Origin: Bacillota bacterium
GTDB lineage: Bacteria; Bacillota; Clostridia; Lachnospirales; Lachnospiraceae
Length of the DNA stretch: 10,997 nt
Reading direction: 5' to 3'
NCBI GenBank assembly: GCA_023450835.1
Contig: JAEXGM010000239.1
Span: 1 to 10,997 of the forward strand
The notes under the pieces: model-generated
Databases searched by the model: none
What the model was told of the DNA's origin: nothing
The model's input: only the letters and a program-made list of their open reading frames with translations
Shown: piece after piece, positions 1 to 6,662 of the stretch
Numbering within the stretch: position 1 is the stretch's first letter
How the letters are laid out: each line of letters begins with the position of its first letter
Translations under genes and position numbers: made by a program

Positions 1-150
1 ACCTTAAAAGGCAAATTAAATTCTATTGGCTTTTCAGATATTGATATACAGACAGCAGACCAGCATCTAAGCCAGGAAGTTTTTGAGGCAGGCGAACTTT
101 TTTATCTGCTGTTTGCAAAATTATACGCGAAAGCTCAATCCGATACATGA
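1..150 (+). CDS. 3' end of an unidentified gene (possible methyltransferase C-terminus)
   Basis: The first frame is open from the window edge to a TGA at 148-150 and gives 49 residues ending AKAQSDT. The start lies outside the window. The piece contains LNSIGFSDIDIQTA followed by an amphipathic helix rich in Glu, Phe, Leu and Ala. A GF-x-x-I/V-x-I strand close to the C-terminus is common in class I SAM-dependent methyltransferases, so that is a possibility, but no SAM-binding motif is visible here and the family is not established. It is the only plus-strand gene and converges on the chemotaxis gene, with a shared hairpin terminator just downstream. Confidence 0.6.
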   Translation, partial: TLKGKLNSIGFSDIDIQTADQHLSQEVFEAGELFYLLFAKLYAKAQSDT

Positions 151-200
151 CTCCCCTCGTCAGTATCGATTGCTTTCAATAAATATTATGTTTCCCAAAT

Positions 201-263
201 AAATTAAAACACCTCTTAAAGACAAGTCGTTTTAACGCACTGCTTTAAGAGGTGTTTTAATTT
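201..263. terminator. Bidirectional intrinsic terminator
   Basis: A perfect 20-bp inverted repeat: the arm at 201-220 (core ACACCTCTTAAA) matches the reverse complement of 244-263 (core TTTAAGAGGTGT), with a 23-base loop. The outer part of each arm is A- or T-rich, so RNA from either strand has a U-rich 3' side. It sits between the convergent partial gene ending at 150 and the chemotaxis gene ending at 266, and probably terminates both. Confidence 0.85.
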
Positions 264-265
264 GC

Positions 266-1777
266 TCAATTTTTATCCAGATATTTATCAAACCGCTCTG
301 TACTCTCAAGTACTCCCACTAAATACTCTTTTGTGCTCTCTGCATTTTGAAGATTTTTTTCACTGATTGCCGATACTTCTTCCGATCTAGCTGTAATCTC
401 CTGGGTCGCAGCGGATAACTGGCTGATATTATCAACAATCTGATTATTAGCTTCTGCCAGTTCCGCTAGCATAATATCAATCTCTTCGATGTGCCCGGAG
501 AGTGTGCTGACATCTTCCTTTATCTTCTCAAAACTTTCTGATGCCGTTGTTATAAGACTTCCCTGGTTTTCTGTAGATAAAATGGATTCCTTTACATTAA
601 GGGTCGCTTCTGATGCATTCTGGTTTAGTTCTTCAATTATTTTAGAGATATTTTCTGTGGAGACTCTTGTCTGCTCTGCCAGTTGCCTGATTTCTTCGGC
701 AACAACAGCAAAACCCTTGCCAGCCTCACCTGCTCTTGCGCTTTCTATTGATGCATTCAAAGCCAAAAGATTGGTTTTATTAGAAATCGTAAATATTATT
801 TTGGCTATATCTCGCACTTCACTCATCTTATCTTGCAGTTTATCCATAGAATTAACTACTGTTGCATTGGTTGATGCAATATGGCTTGACTGTTCCTTTA
901 AGTTCCCCATAAGCGCCAGGCTATTCTGAATAGATTCCGCAGAATTATTTGCAATACCCACCATCTTCTCCGAATGTTCTATTGTTTGATTAATAGCCTG
1001 CTGAATACTTTGGGTCATTACAGTCTGTTCCTGGATATTTCCTGCCGTAACCTGTGTGCTGACCGAAATTTCACCGATAGACGAATTCACTATTTGGGTG
1101 GATTCTTCAAGACTTTGTACTATCTCATTACTTTTTGAAGTTCCATCTTTTACGATTTTTGCTATATCAAGAATGTCATTCACCATTTTTTCCTGTATTT
1201 CTTTCTGGTCCTTTACGGTATAAATAGAATCATGAGAAAAGCGGTGGCCTATATCTGTACACTTATAGATCGTATTGAGAGTTAAAAGGATGATAATTAA
1301 TTCAAGTATATTTTGAAATACATCGGAAGAGCCTGACATTATTAACAGGGCCGAATAGATAATATTAATAATACAGCTCCAGAGACAAAAAATTCGCACT
1401 AACTTGGTATCGTAAAATAAAATCACAGCAACTAACACAGGTATGGCACTTATTCTTACAAAGCTGCTCTCATCGCTCACAAGAAAAATAGAATAAATAA
1501 TCATGTAACTGATTAAGCTCCCCCATCCGAGGATATTACTAAACGGTTTCTTAATATATACGGCGGTATTAATTGTAATAGCCAGGAAGCACAAAGGAAT
1601 AAGGATAGCCGGTATAATAAAAGATATTTCCTTCGTCATATAATTGCGAACCAGGACTGCTATATACAAAACATATAGTATGGTTGTTCCCAAAAGTATA
1701 AATTTGTTAATAACTTTGTTTCTTTCCGATTTCTCATTAAACTTTCTTATTTTCAGTCCTTGATAAATAGTATCCAT
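266..1777 (-). CDS. Methyl-accepting chemotaxis protein with six membrane helices
   Basis: Chemoreceptor-type signalling protein of 503 residues. The N-terminal third has about six hydrophobic segments (roughly residues 26-43, 53-74, 81-100, 107-122, 127-147 and 156-172), joined by short loops with no sizeable extracytoplasmic ligand domain. A long coiled coil follows, with the highly conserved hairpin tip at about 334-368 (NKTNLLALNASIESARAGE, then GKGFAVVAEEIRQLAEQT), which contacts CheA and CheW in this family. I see no clear HAMP domain between the last helix and the coiled coil, and no CheR-tethering pentapeptide at the C-terminus (DKYLDKN). The bundle may sense through the membrane or an intramembrane signal; the ligand is unknown. 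An AGGAGA lies 14 bases before the ATG, a somewhat long spacing. The gene is a single unit between a terminator and its own promoter region. Confidence 0.93.
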   Translation of the reverse strand: MDTIYQGLKIRKFNEKSERNKVINKFILLGTTILYVLYIAVLVRNYMTKEISFIIPAILIPLCFLAITINTAVYIKKPFSNILGWGSLISYMIIYSIFLVSDESSFVRISAIPVLVAVILFYDTKLVRIFCLWSCIINIIYSALLIMSGSSDVFQNILELIIILLTLNTIYKCTDIGHRFSHDSIYTVKDQKEIQEKMVNDILDIAKIVKDGTSKSNEIVQSLEESTQIVNSSIGEISVSTQVTAGNIQEQTVMTQSIQQAINQTIEHSEKMVGIANNSAESIQNSLALMGNLKEQSSHIASTNATVVNSMDKLQDKMSEVRDIAKIIFTISNKTNLLALNASIESARAGEAGKGFAVVAEEIRQLAEQTRVSTENISKIIEELNQNASEATLNVKESILSTENQGSLITTASESFEKIKEDVSTLSGHIEEIDIMLAELAEANNQIVDNISQLSAATQEITARSEEVSAISEKNLQNAESTKEYLVGVLESTERFDKYLDKN

Positions 1778-1827
1778 AACAGTTGATTGTTTCTCCTTTT
1801 CTTCCAGTAAAAATGGTATTATTTAGA

Positions 1828-1885
1828 AGAATATCACTTCTGTCGAATTAAGTCAATATTATACAGTTTGAGAAATAAAAAACAA
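1828..1885 (-). promoter_or_regulatory. Tandem promoter candidates for the chemotaxis gene
   Basis: On the minus strand there are two overlapping sigma-A-type candidates. The upstream one has TTGTTT (1880-1885), a 16-base spacer and a perfect TATAAT (1858-1863). The downstream one has TTGACT (1851-1856), a 17-base spacer and TATTCT (1828-1833). I see no sigma-28-like (flagellar) promoter pattern, although motility genes of related bacteria often use one. Which box is used cannot be told from sequence. Confidence 0.55.
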
Positions 1886-1913
1886 TCTTTTTTACATTTT
1901 AGTTAAGATTACA

Positions 1914-2651
1914 CTATATTGTCTCGTAGAATACATCTTCACATTCTTTCATAATAACAGTACCTGTAGCTTTTCCTTCAATAATGTTTAAGATAGCATT
2001 GGGATCTTTTCCGTCATGTAAATTCATCGTAATTCCAAATTCCTCTGCCAACATAAACGCCGCCGGATCACAGGCTTTAATTTTATTCAAAAAGCATGTG
2101 TTATAGCTAACCTGCTGATACCGTTTAGCACTTTTGTTAGAACAGGGGTCCATATTATATACCCCATCAATATTCTTTGCCATAAACAGCATATCTGCTT
2201 CTATTTCTATGGACTTTTGCACTGCCGGATAGTCTGTTGATACAAATGGATTTCCGATTCCGCCACCAAAAATAATAACATAATTCTCTTCCAATAAGTT
2301 TATCGCTTCTATACGATTATACAGCTCTGTAATTCCGCTTAATAACATTGGTGTCATTACTTTTGCTTTAATCCCCAGCTCACTTAGTTTATTTCGAATC
2401 ATAAGTGCATTTGCTACGGTAAACAGCATCCCCATTTCATCTGCATCTGCCCTATTTATCTCCCAATCCTTTGCATCACGCCCTCTTAGCAGATTACCCG
2501 CACCGACTACAATTGCTGTCTGATATCCTTTCGCCAGGATTTCCTTTATTTCATGACAGATATTATCCAAAGAAGCTTTCTCATAGATTGACTGTCCCTC
2601 TCCCCTTAAAGCTTCTCCTGAAATCTTAATCAGAATTCTTTTTCTCCGCAC
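1914..2651 (-). CDS. UMP kinase (PyrH-type) paralogue
   Basis: Amino-acid-kinase-fold protein, closest to bacterial uridylate kinase, which phosphorylates UMP to UDP in pyrimidine synthesis. Visible family features, in order: KISGEAL near the N-terminus, VVGAGNLLRG (usual VIGGGN-FRG), RADADEMGML, FGGGIGNPFVSTD (usual F-AGTGNPFFTTD), DGVYNMDP, and CDPAAFML near the usual MDATA. All main nucleotide and UMP-binding segments are present, but several positions differ from housekeeping PyrH, including GAGN for GGGN and NLHDG for the usual VFNM near the end. It is not next to tsf or frr, the usual neighbours of pyrH, so it is probably a second copy with a special role. The frame also opens at an ATG at 2666, but GGAGG (2660-2664) lies inside that extension, 8 bases before the GTG at 2651. 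Starting there gives the normal family N-terminus and about 245 residues. The AraC-type gene ends 39 bases upstream, so co-transcription is likely. Confidence 0.85.
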   Translation of the reverse strand: MRRKRILIKISGEALRGEGQSIYEKASLDNICHEIKEILAKGYQTAIVVGAGNLLRGRDAKDWEINRADADEMGMLFTVANALMIRNKLSELGIKAKVMTPMLLSGITELYNRIEAINLLEENYVIIFGGGIGNPFVSTDYPAVQKSIEIEADMLFMAKNIDGVYNMDPCSNKSAKRYQQVSYNTCFLNKIKACDPAAFMLAEEFGITMNLHDGKDPNAILNIIEGKATGTVIMKECEDVFYETI

Positions 2652-2659
2652 ACTATATA

Positions 2660-2664
2660 CCTCC
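2660..2664 (-). promoter_or_regulatory. Ribosome binding site deciding the UMP-kinase start
   Basis: GGAGG on the minus strand, 8 bases before a GTG at 2649-2651. It overlaps codons 1-3 of the longer ATG frame, which itself has only a weak purine run upstream. It supports GTG rather than the ATG at 2666. Confidence 0.65.
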
Positions 2665-2690
2665 ATTATTTTCTTCTTTTATAGCATATA

Positions 2691-3167
2691 TTATCGCTTA
2701 CCAATCCACTGTTCTACCATCCGGTAATATTCATCCTTCTCTTTGGCATTCTCATAATAAAACTCCAGGGTCTGAACATAGATAATTTGCCCGTCTGCCT
2801 CTACAGGTTCGGCATTCTGAAATAGGGTATCATCGGAACAATTACCCGGGCTTTCATAAAACATGCATCTGATTTTCATACCTTGAAATACCGTGTCAAA
2901 GTATTTAAACCCGCTAAAACTGCTTTTGACTTCCTCTTCGCATCCAAAGAAATTCTGTACTCTCTCCTCCTCATTCCATTTAAAGGTCATACAGATTTTT
3001 TCCAGCTTGAATTCCAAGCCATGAGCAAACAGCATTGTTTTACCATCCACCTTAAATTTAATCTTCTCCCTTGTGAGCTCCTGGGACAGTGCTAAGAGAA
3101 TCCTCCAGTCATTTTTCTGCCGCATATTTTCTACGCTGATGTGATAATTGATTTTTTTACTTTCCAT
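2691..3167 (-). CDS. Possible separate C-terminal product of the AraC gene by internal initiation
   Basis: Inside the AraC-type gene and in the same frame, a perfect AGGAGG (3174-3179 on the minus strand) stands 6 bases before the ATG of Met176 (3165-3167). In the full-length protein the site is read as Asn-Arg-Arg-Leu-Ser just before Met176. Initiation here would make a 158-residue protein consisting exactly of the accessory domain, without DNA-binding part. Alternatives are that the site is a leftover from a former two-gene arrangement that fused, or a chance AGG AGG pair. Two consecutive AGG arginine codons with ideal spacing at a domain border make chance less likely. No protein evidence is available here. 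Confidence 0.4.
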   Translation of the reverse strand: MESKKINYHISVENMRQKNDWRILLALSQELTREKIKFKVDGKTMLFAHGLEFKLEKICMTFKWNEEERVQNFFGCEEEVKSSFSGFKYFDTVFQGMKIRCMFYESPGNCSDDTLFQNAEPVEADGQIIYVQTLEFYYENAKEKDEYYRMVEQWIGKR

Positions 3168-3692
3168 TGATAACCTCCTATTTAATATGATAGGCTTATC
3201 ATAACAGGAAAGTAATCGCTCTGCCTGTTCACCTGGATTTTCTTTTGTCAGCCTAGAAGGCTCTTTATCTGCTTTTATCTCTTCCCATCCGCCAAGTATT
3301 TCGAGCCTTATCTTTAAAGGATGAAATACCGTGATCCTGGGATATGCCCTTCTGACAAAGCTCGGCGGAAATCCATGAAATCGTGTAAATGCTTTCGTAA
3401 ATGCTTCCGGTGTCTCATATCCATACTTAAAAGACATATCTATAACAGGTATATGAGAAATCAGGAGTTCTTCCCCGGCAAGGGAAAGCCTTCTGTTACG
3501 CACATATTCCATTATGGTCATGCCGCAAACAGTTTTAAATAAATTATTCAGCGCTGAAACACTCATATAAAAATGCTCTGCTATACGGCCTGAAGTCAGG
3601 TCTTCCAGAAGATTATCTTCCATATAGTCTATAATTTTCTGTACTACAGTAATTGTAATAGCCTGATTTTCTGTATTGGATTCCTTTGACAT
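2691..3692 (-). CDS. AraC-family regulator with C-terminal accessory domain
   Basis: 333-residue transcription factor. Residues about 14-115 form an N-terminal AraC/XylS DNA-binding domain with two helix-turn-helix units: LTSGRIAEHFYMSVSALNNLF followed by EYVRNRRLSLA, and IPVIDMSFKYGYETPEAF followed by RFHGFPPSFVRR. The HTH-first order resembles Rob-type regulators, which carry a ligand-binding domain behind the HTH. The remaining part (about 176-333) is rich in Phe, Tyr, Glu and Lys (HGLEFKLEKICMTFKW, GFKYFDTVFQGMKIRCMF, QIIYVQTLEFYYENA). I do not recognise it as a clear GyrI-like domain; it may bind a small molecule. The ATG has AGGAGG 9 bases upstream, and a TATAAT lies at 3721-3726. An unusual in-frame ribosome binding site and ATG lie at the start of the C-terminal domain. 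The UMP-kinase paralogue follows 39 bases downstream and may be its target or operon partner. Confidence 0.9.
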   Translation of the reverse strand: MSKESNTENQAITITVVQKIIDYMEDNLLEDLTSGRIAEHFYMSVSALNNLFKTVCGMTIMEYVRNRRLSLAGEELLISHIPVIDMSFKYGYETPEAFTKAFTRFHGFPPSFVRRAYPRITVFHPLKIRLEILGGWEEIKADKEPSRLTKENPGEQAERLLSCYDKPIILNRRLSMESKKINYHISVENMRQKNDWRILLALSQELTREKIKFKVDGKTMLFAHGLEFKLEKICMTFKWNEEERVQNFFGCEEEVKSSFSGFKYFDTVFQGMKIRCMFYESPGNCSDDTLFQNAEPVEADGQIIYVQTLEFYYENAKEKDEYYRMVEQWIGKR

Positions 3693-3720
3693 GCAGTATA
3701 TCCTCCTAACTAATACAATT

Positions 3721-3726
3721 ATTATA
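3721..3726 (-). promoter_or_regulatory. Possible -10 box for the AraC-type regulator
   Basis: TATAAT on the minus strand about 30 bases before the AraC ATG. The sequence 16-18 bases upstream is not a recognisable -35 box (AGGAAG), so activation or a weak promoter would be needed. Nothing else is obvious in the 99-base gap to the next gene. Confidence 0.3.
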
Positions 3727-3791
3727 GTCTCTAAAAAGGACTTCTTCCTGTCTAAAATCCCATAACTTTGTCAGTATCTAAACCCAAAGTC

Positions 3792-5270
3792 TTACAGATA
3801 CATCTCCATTTCAACAAAGCCCTCATATACTGTTTTTTCAGTAAATCCAACTGATTTATACAACTTTAAGGCAGCCGTATTAAGCCGGTGCACTCCTATT
3901 GTAAGGTATTTACATCCCTGAGATTTCAGATAAGCAAGCCCCTGAATCATCATGCTCTTACCGAATCCCCGCTGTTGATATTTCTTGTCAATCAGAACAC
4001 TTTCTATATAATATTTCTCTTTCTTTTTGTCAACCTTAAATGCGACCAGACCAACGGAATACTTTCCTTCCATAAGTACAAATAACTTCTGCTTATAGGC
4101 ATATGCAATACAGATAGCCCGCTTCGCATTGCTCATATATTCCAGCTGTTCATCTTCTATGGATAATTCCATGGCATCCCACAGATTCACTTTATTAAAG
4201 GGAATCAGCTTTGTATCTTTGGGGTACACAAATGCCGCAGCAACTTCCTGCCTGAACTCTTTACGGAACTGGCTGATGCCGTCTCCGCCGACGCTGTGCT
4301 CTATCAATTCACTGTTTGTCAGATGAAGAAGCCCTAACTTCTCATTCCAGTTCAGATAAAGATAGCAGCTCCACCCTGTACTGCCGTATTCAAGATCACG
4401 GGCACTAAGTAACCCGGAAATGGAATTGAATGCTATACTTTGTTCATATGTCGCCGGTGCGGTAACTGCTTTCCAAGCCTTTTCCGACAGAATGCTTTTA
4501 TCTAATACGGCTTTTAACAGATTCTTAGCTTCTCTGTAATTTATCACAAACGAATATTTTGCATTTTCTTCATACCCGCTGTTTACATAGCTGGTCATAT
4601 GGTAGACGGCATAAGGCTTGGTATCAGGTTTCTGATATTCACCCTTGATACCAATCGGTGCGAATATAGCTGTTCGCATGTAATCCGGCAGAGCCATTCC
4701 TGCGCTTCTCTCAATTACTTCCCTTATAAATAAAGTCTCTGACATATTATCCAAGTCATCCGTCGGTTCGGTTCCCGGTAAACAGGTCAGTGCCTTTTCG
4801 TTTACAAACATAAGGGCATCCTTAAAAGTCCAGGGATACGTCAGAAGCTTACGATCCCGGATATTACGGCTTTCATCACTTAAACTCTGATATTCCTTGT
4901 CTTCCTGCTGCATTTTCATGATACCGCTGTTAAAAAAATTCGGAATACCGCTCTGCTTGAGGCACAGCTGTTTCAGCGTGATTTCAGATGCATGATTATA
5001 TTCCGGAATATATGTATCTAATGTATCTGAGAGTTTTATCTTTTTTTCATCCAGCAGTTTTCCAATGCACAGACCCATCAAAAATCTGCTGTTATAAGAT
5101 ATAAGATAAGTGCTCTCCTCTATGACAGGGATATGCTTCTCTTTGTCTGCAAAGCCATAGAAATTCTCATGATACCATTCACCATCTTTTACAACGGCAA
5201 CTGCACCTGAAGCATCCCATTCTTTTGCACATTGATTTATCTTTTCGCTTAAATTTGTTTTATGGAACAA
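3792..5270 (-). CDS. Catalytically degenerate beta-lactamase-like domain fused to GNAT acetyltransferase
   Basis: A 492-residue two-domain protein without signal peptide. Residues about 15-345 follow the serine beta-lactamase/class C PBP fold: residues 55-91 align without gaps to the usual helix bearing SxxK, and ITLKQLCLKQSGIPN (97-111) matches the next conserved block. The catalytic Ser and Lys positions are Tyr59 and Arg62, the YxN motif after PGT (165-167) is lost, and no KTG/HxG triad is seen between GW (299-300) and LTN (317-319). This half is therefore probably a binding or structural domain, not a hydrolase. Residues about 360-492 form a GNAT domain with the acetyl-CoA loop QQRGFG (432-437) and NTAALKLYKSVGF (464-476). 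Its start, AMELSIEDEQLEYMSN, resembles spermidine/spermine N-acetyltransferase relatives; the substrate is not proven. The start is a TTG with GAGGAGG 7 bases upstream, inside the end of the overlapping P-loop kinase gene, which points to translational coupling. Confidence 0.88.
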   Translation of the reverse strand: MFHKTNLSEKINQCAKEWDASGAVAVVKDGEWYHENFYGFADKEKHIPVIEESTYLISYNSRFLMGLCIGKLLDEKKIKLSDTLDTYIPEYNHASEITLKQLCLKQSGIPNFFNSGIMKMQQEDKEYQSLSDESRNIRDRKLLTYPWTFKDALMFVNEKALTCLPGTEPTDDLDNMSETLFIREVIERSAGMALPDYMRTAIFAPIGIKGEYQKPDTKPYAVYHMTSYVNSGYEENAKYSFVINYREAKNLLKAVLDKSILSEKAWKAVTAPATYEQSIAFNSISGLLSARDLEYGSTGWSCYLYLNWNEKLGLLHLTNSELIEHSVGGDGISQFRKEFRQEVAAAFVYPKDTKLIPFNKVNLWDAMELSIEDEQLEYMSNAKRAICIAYAYKQKLFVLMEGKYSVGLVAFKVDKKKEKYYIESVLIDKKYQQRGFGKSMMIQGLAYLKSQGCKYLTIGVHRLNTAALKLYKSVGFTEKTVYEGFVEMEMYL

Positions 5271-5797
5271 TTAAAAGCCTCCTCTTGGGTTATTTGCATT
5301 GCGGCGTCATTGCAGATTCTATCAATAATCTCATTCTGACTTAACTCCTTACAAAAGCATTCCTCTGGAATTATTTTTATTAAATCCCTATCTTTCCACC
5401 ATCCTCTCATTTCCTTTTCTCCAAATTCATGAGCATTGGGCTTTTGCCGGTGACGAATTAATGTTTCTTCAAAAGGGATATCAAAATAATATGCCAAAAT
5501 ACGGCTGCCGAATTCTTTTTGCAGATTTTCAAATAGTTTTTCATACCATACTGAGTTTAAAATGCCTTCTAAAATTACAATGTCACAATGTTTTTTACCA
5601 TATAATGCAAGCTCAAATAATAACTGTGCGGCTTCTGTATCAGGTCCATCTTTCACATAAAGCATTTCCCGTCTTACAACATCCTGAGAAATCAACATTG
5701 TACCATGTCCAAATTTTCTTTGCAGGGCTTTTCCTGTTGTAGTCTTGCCACTTCCGGAATTGCCTCTCAGTATTATTAAAAGCGTGGTATTATCCAT
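5249..5797 (-). CDS. P-loop small-molecule kinase (AAA-family ATPase-like)
   Basis: Soluble nucleotide-binding protein, about 182 residues from the preferred start. Visible in order: Walker A (GNSGSGKTT) close to the N-terminus, SQDVVRRE (a likely substrate-side Asp and Arg pair), a hydrophobic strand ending ILEGIL like Walker B, and YYFDIPFEETLIRHRQKP with the Arg-rich lid typical of shikimate/adenylate-kinase-like enzymes. It probably phosphorylates a small molecule; the substrate is unknown. The frame extends up to an ATG at 5881, but that ATG has no ribosome binding site and falls only a few bases after a predicted transcription start. An ATG at 5809 (with AAAGGA too close) and the ATG at 5797 are more likely, and the latter gives the normal family N-terminus. 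Its last 22 bases overlap the start of the beta-lactamase-like/GNAT fusion gene, so the two are coupled and may act on the same compound. Confidence 0.85.
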   Translation of the reverse strand: MDNTTLLIILRGNSGSGKTTTGKALQRKFGHGTMLISQDVVRREMLYVKDGPDTEAAQLLFELALYGKKHCDIVILEGILNSVWYEKLFENLQKEFGSRILAYYFDIPFEETLIRHRQKPNAHEFGEKEMRGWWKDRDLIKIIPEECFCKELSQNEIIDRICNDAAMQITQEEAFNCSIKQI

Positions 5798-5890
5798 ACT
5801 AACAACCATATCCTTTCCAATACGTCTTTTATTTGCTACAAGGATTTCCCAGGCATAACTTGTTTGAAATCTATATAACATTTAACTCGT

Positions 5891-5899
5891 ATTATAGCA
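5891..5899 (-). promoter_or_regulatory. Extended -10 promoter for the kinase and GNAT-fusion operon
   Basis: TGCTATAAT on the minus strand, a perfect -10 box with the TGn extension. The -35 position (TTTAAT at 17 bases) is weak, as often with extended -10 promoters. Transcription would start around 5884. This leaves the ATG at 5881 almost without leader and supports an internal start for the kinase. The rest of 5900-5984 shows no gene or clear motif. Confidence 0.5.
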
Positions 5900-5984
5900 T
5901 AATATTGGAAATGATTAAACTTAAATCCGGAAACTCGGAGTCTCTAATTATCTATATTCGATACTACCCATAACTTAAGTCATT

Positions 5985-6027
5985 TAAAAAACTCGCAAGA
6001 GTCTCTGGATAAGACATCCTGCGAGTT
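5985..6027 (-). terminator. Intrinsic terminator after the VOC gene
   Basis: On the minus strand, AACTCGCA at 6020-6027 pairs with TGCGAGTT at 5990-5997 (8 bp), with an inner GTCT/AGAC stem, and is followed by a run of six T. It lies 28 bases after the stop codon of the VOC-fold gene and isolates it from the kinase unit downstream. Confidence 0.8.
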
Positions 6028-6054
6028 AGAAAGATTAACTATCTATTCCTTCCC

Positions 6055-6477
6055 TTAAACTGTAGTTTCAAAAAAACGAATAATAGAGCCGTCGATGGTA
6101 GTTACACAGCACTCCTTTGCTCCCCAGGGCTGTTCATATATTTCGGAAATCTGATGCCATCCGTTATCTCTGACAAACTTGTGAAACGTATCAATGCCTT
6201 GAATATTTATAAAGGCAACCACTCCTTTACCCGGCTCGCCATTAAAAAAATGAATCCCTCTAAATGGAGTCAGATTCGCAACAATCAGCTCTCCCGGATA
6301 GTCAAATACACATCCGTATACCGGATTATCCTTTTCATCTCTTCCGCATATATCTCCGTACCAGCCAAGCACATCCCGAAACCATTTGCAGGTAATTTCC
6401 ATATCATTGGTAAAGTATACCGGTGCATTTTCTTTTACATAATAACCCCTCTTACTAAAACTTGTCATATCATCCAT
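6055..6477 (-). CDS. VOC-family (glyoxalase/bleomycin-resistance fold) protein
   Basis: About 140 residues from the preferred start. The sequence shows two paired beta-alpha-beta units typical of the vicinal-oxygen-chelate fold: APVYFTNDMEITCKWFRDVLGW in the first half, then GVVAFINIQGIDTFHKFVRDNGW, and a closing segment with PWGAKECCVTTIDGSIIRFFE. Family members bind metal and small molecules, or sequester antibiotics; the substrate cannot be told. The open frame continues upstream through an ATG at 6540 into a remnant of an AraC DNA-binding domain. A GGAGG at 6488-6492 stands 10 bases before the ATG at 6475-6477, giving a protein of usual VOC length, so I prefer that start. ATG 6468 is also possible. 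The gene is followed by a strong terminator. Confidence 0.82.
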   Translation of the reverse strand: MDDMTSFSKRGYYVKENAPVYFTNDMEITCKWFRDVLGWYGDICGRDEKDNPVYGCVFDYPGELIVANLTPFRGIHFFNGEPGKGVVAFINIQGIDTFHKFVRDNGWHQISEIYEQPWGAKECCVTTIDGSIIRFFETTV

Positions 6478-6624
6478 TTCACCCATACCTCCAAATAATG
6501 TTTCGGCAATACACTCTTTGGGTCCCAACTGCATTTCCATAGCGGCTAATGAAAGACGCCTGTTTCTTATATATTCTCCGATAGTGTATCCGCATAAAAT
6601 TAAGAATAAACGTTGGAAATGAAA
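6478..6624 (-). pseudogene. Remnant of an AraC-family DNA-binding domain, in frame with the VOC gene
   Basis: Reading the VOC frame upstream of its ATGs gives FHFQRLFLILCGYTIGEY, then IRNRRLSLAAMEMQLG. This is the end of the first helix-turn-helix and the linker helix of AraC-type regulators (usual FQRLF-x-x-x-x-GYTIxEYIRxRRLSLAAxEL; compare EYVRNRRLSLAGEELL in the gene at 2691-3692). The frame stops at a TAA at 6625-6627, just before the part that should hold the recognition region, and the sequence beyond is AT-rich with no continuation in any frame. After MEMQLG the second helix-turn-helix is missing and the frame runs into the VOC domain. The 5' part of the gene and the second HTH are therefore lost. 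Transcription could still pass through it to the VOC gene. Confidence 0.7.
6488..6492 (-). promoter_or_regulatory. Internal ribosome binding site for the VOC protein
   Basis: GGAGG on the minus strand, read as Gly-Gly in the longer frame, 10 bases before ATG 6475-6477. It supports translation of the VOC domain without the AraC stub. Confidence 0.5.
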
Positions 6625-6662
6625 TTATATATTTAACATTTGATTTTTCTTTATATTAAATA

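Noticed and set aside
489..929. 146-residue plus-strand open frame opposite the chemotaxis gene
   Set aside because: Mirror of the highly conserved receptor tip; low-complexity Ser/Leu-rich product and no ribosome binding site.
2691..3692. GyrI-like effector domain in the AraC protein
   Set aside because: The HTH-first order suggests it, but I could not see GyrI-like signature segments in residues 176-333, so the domain is left unnamed.
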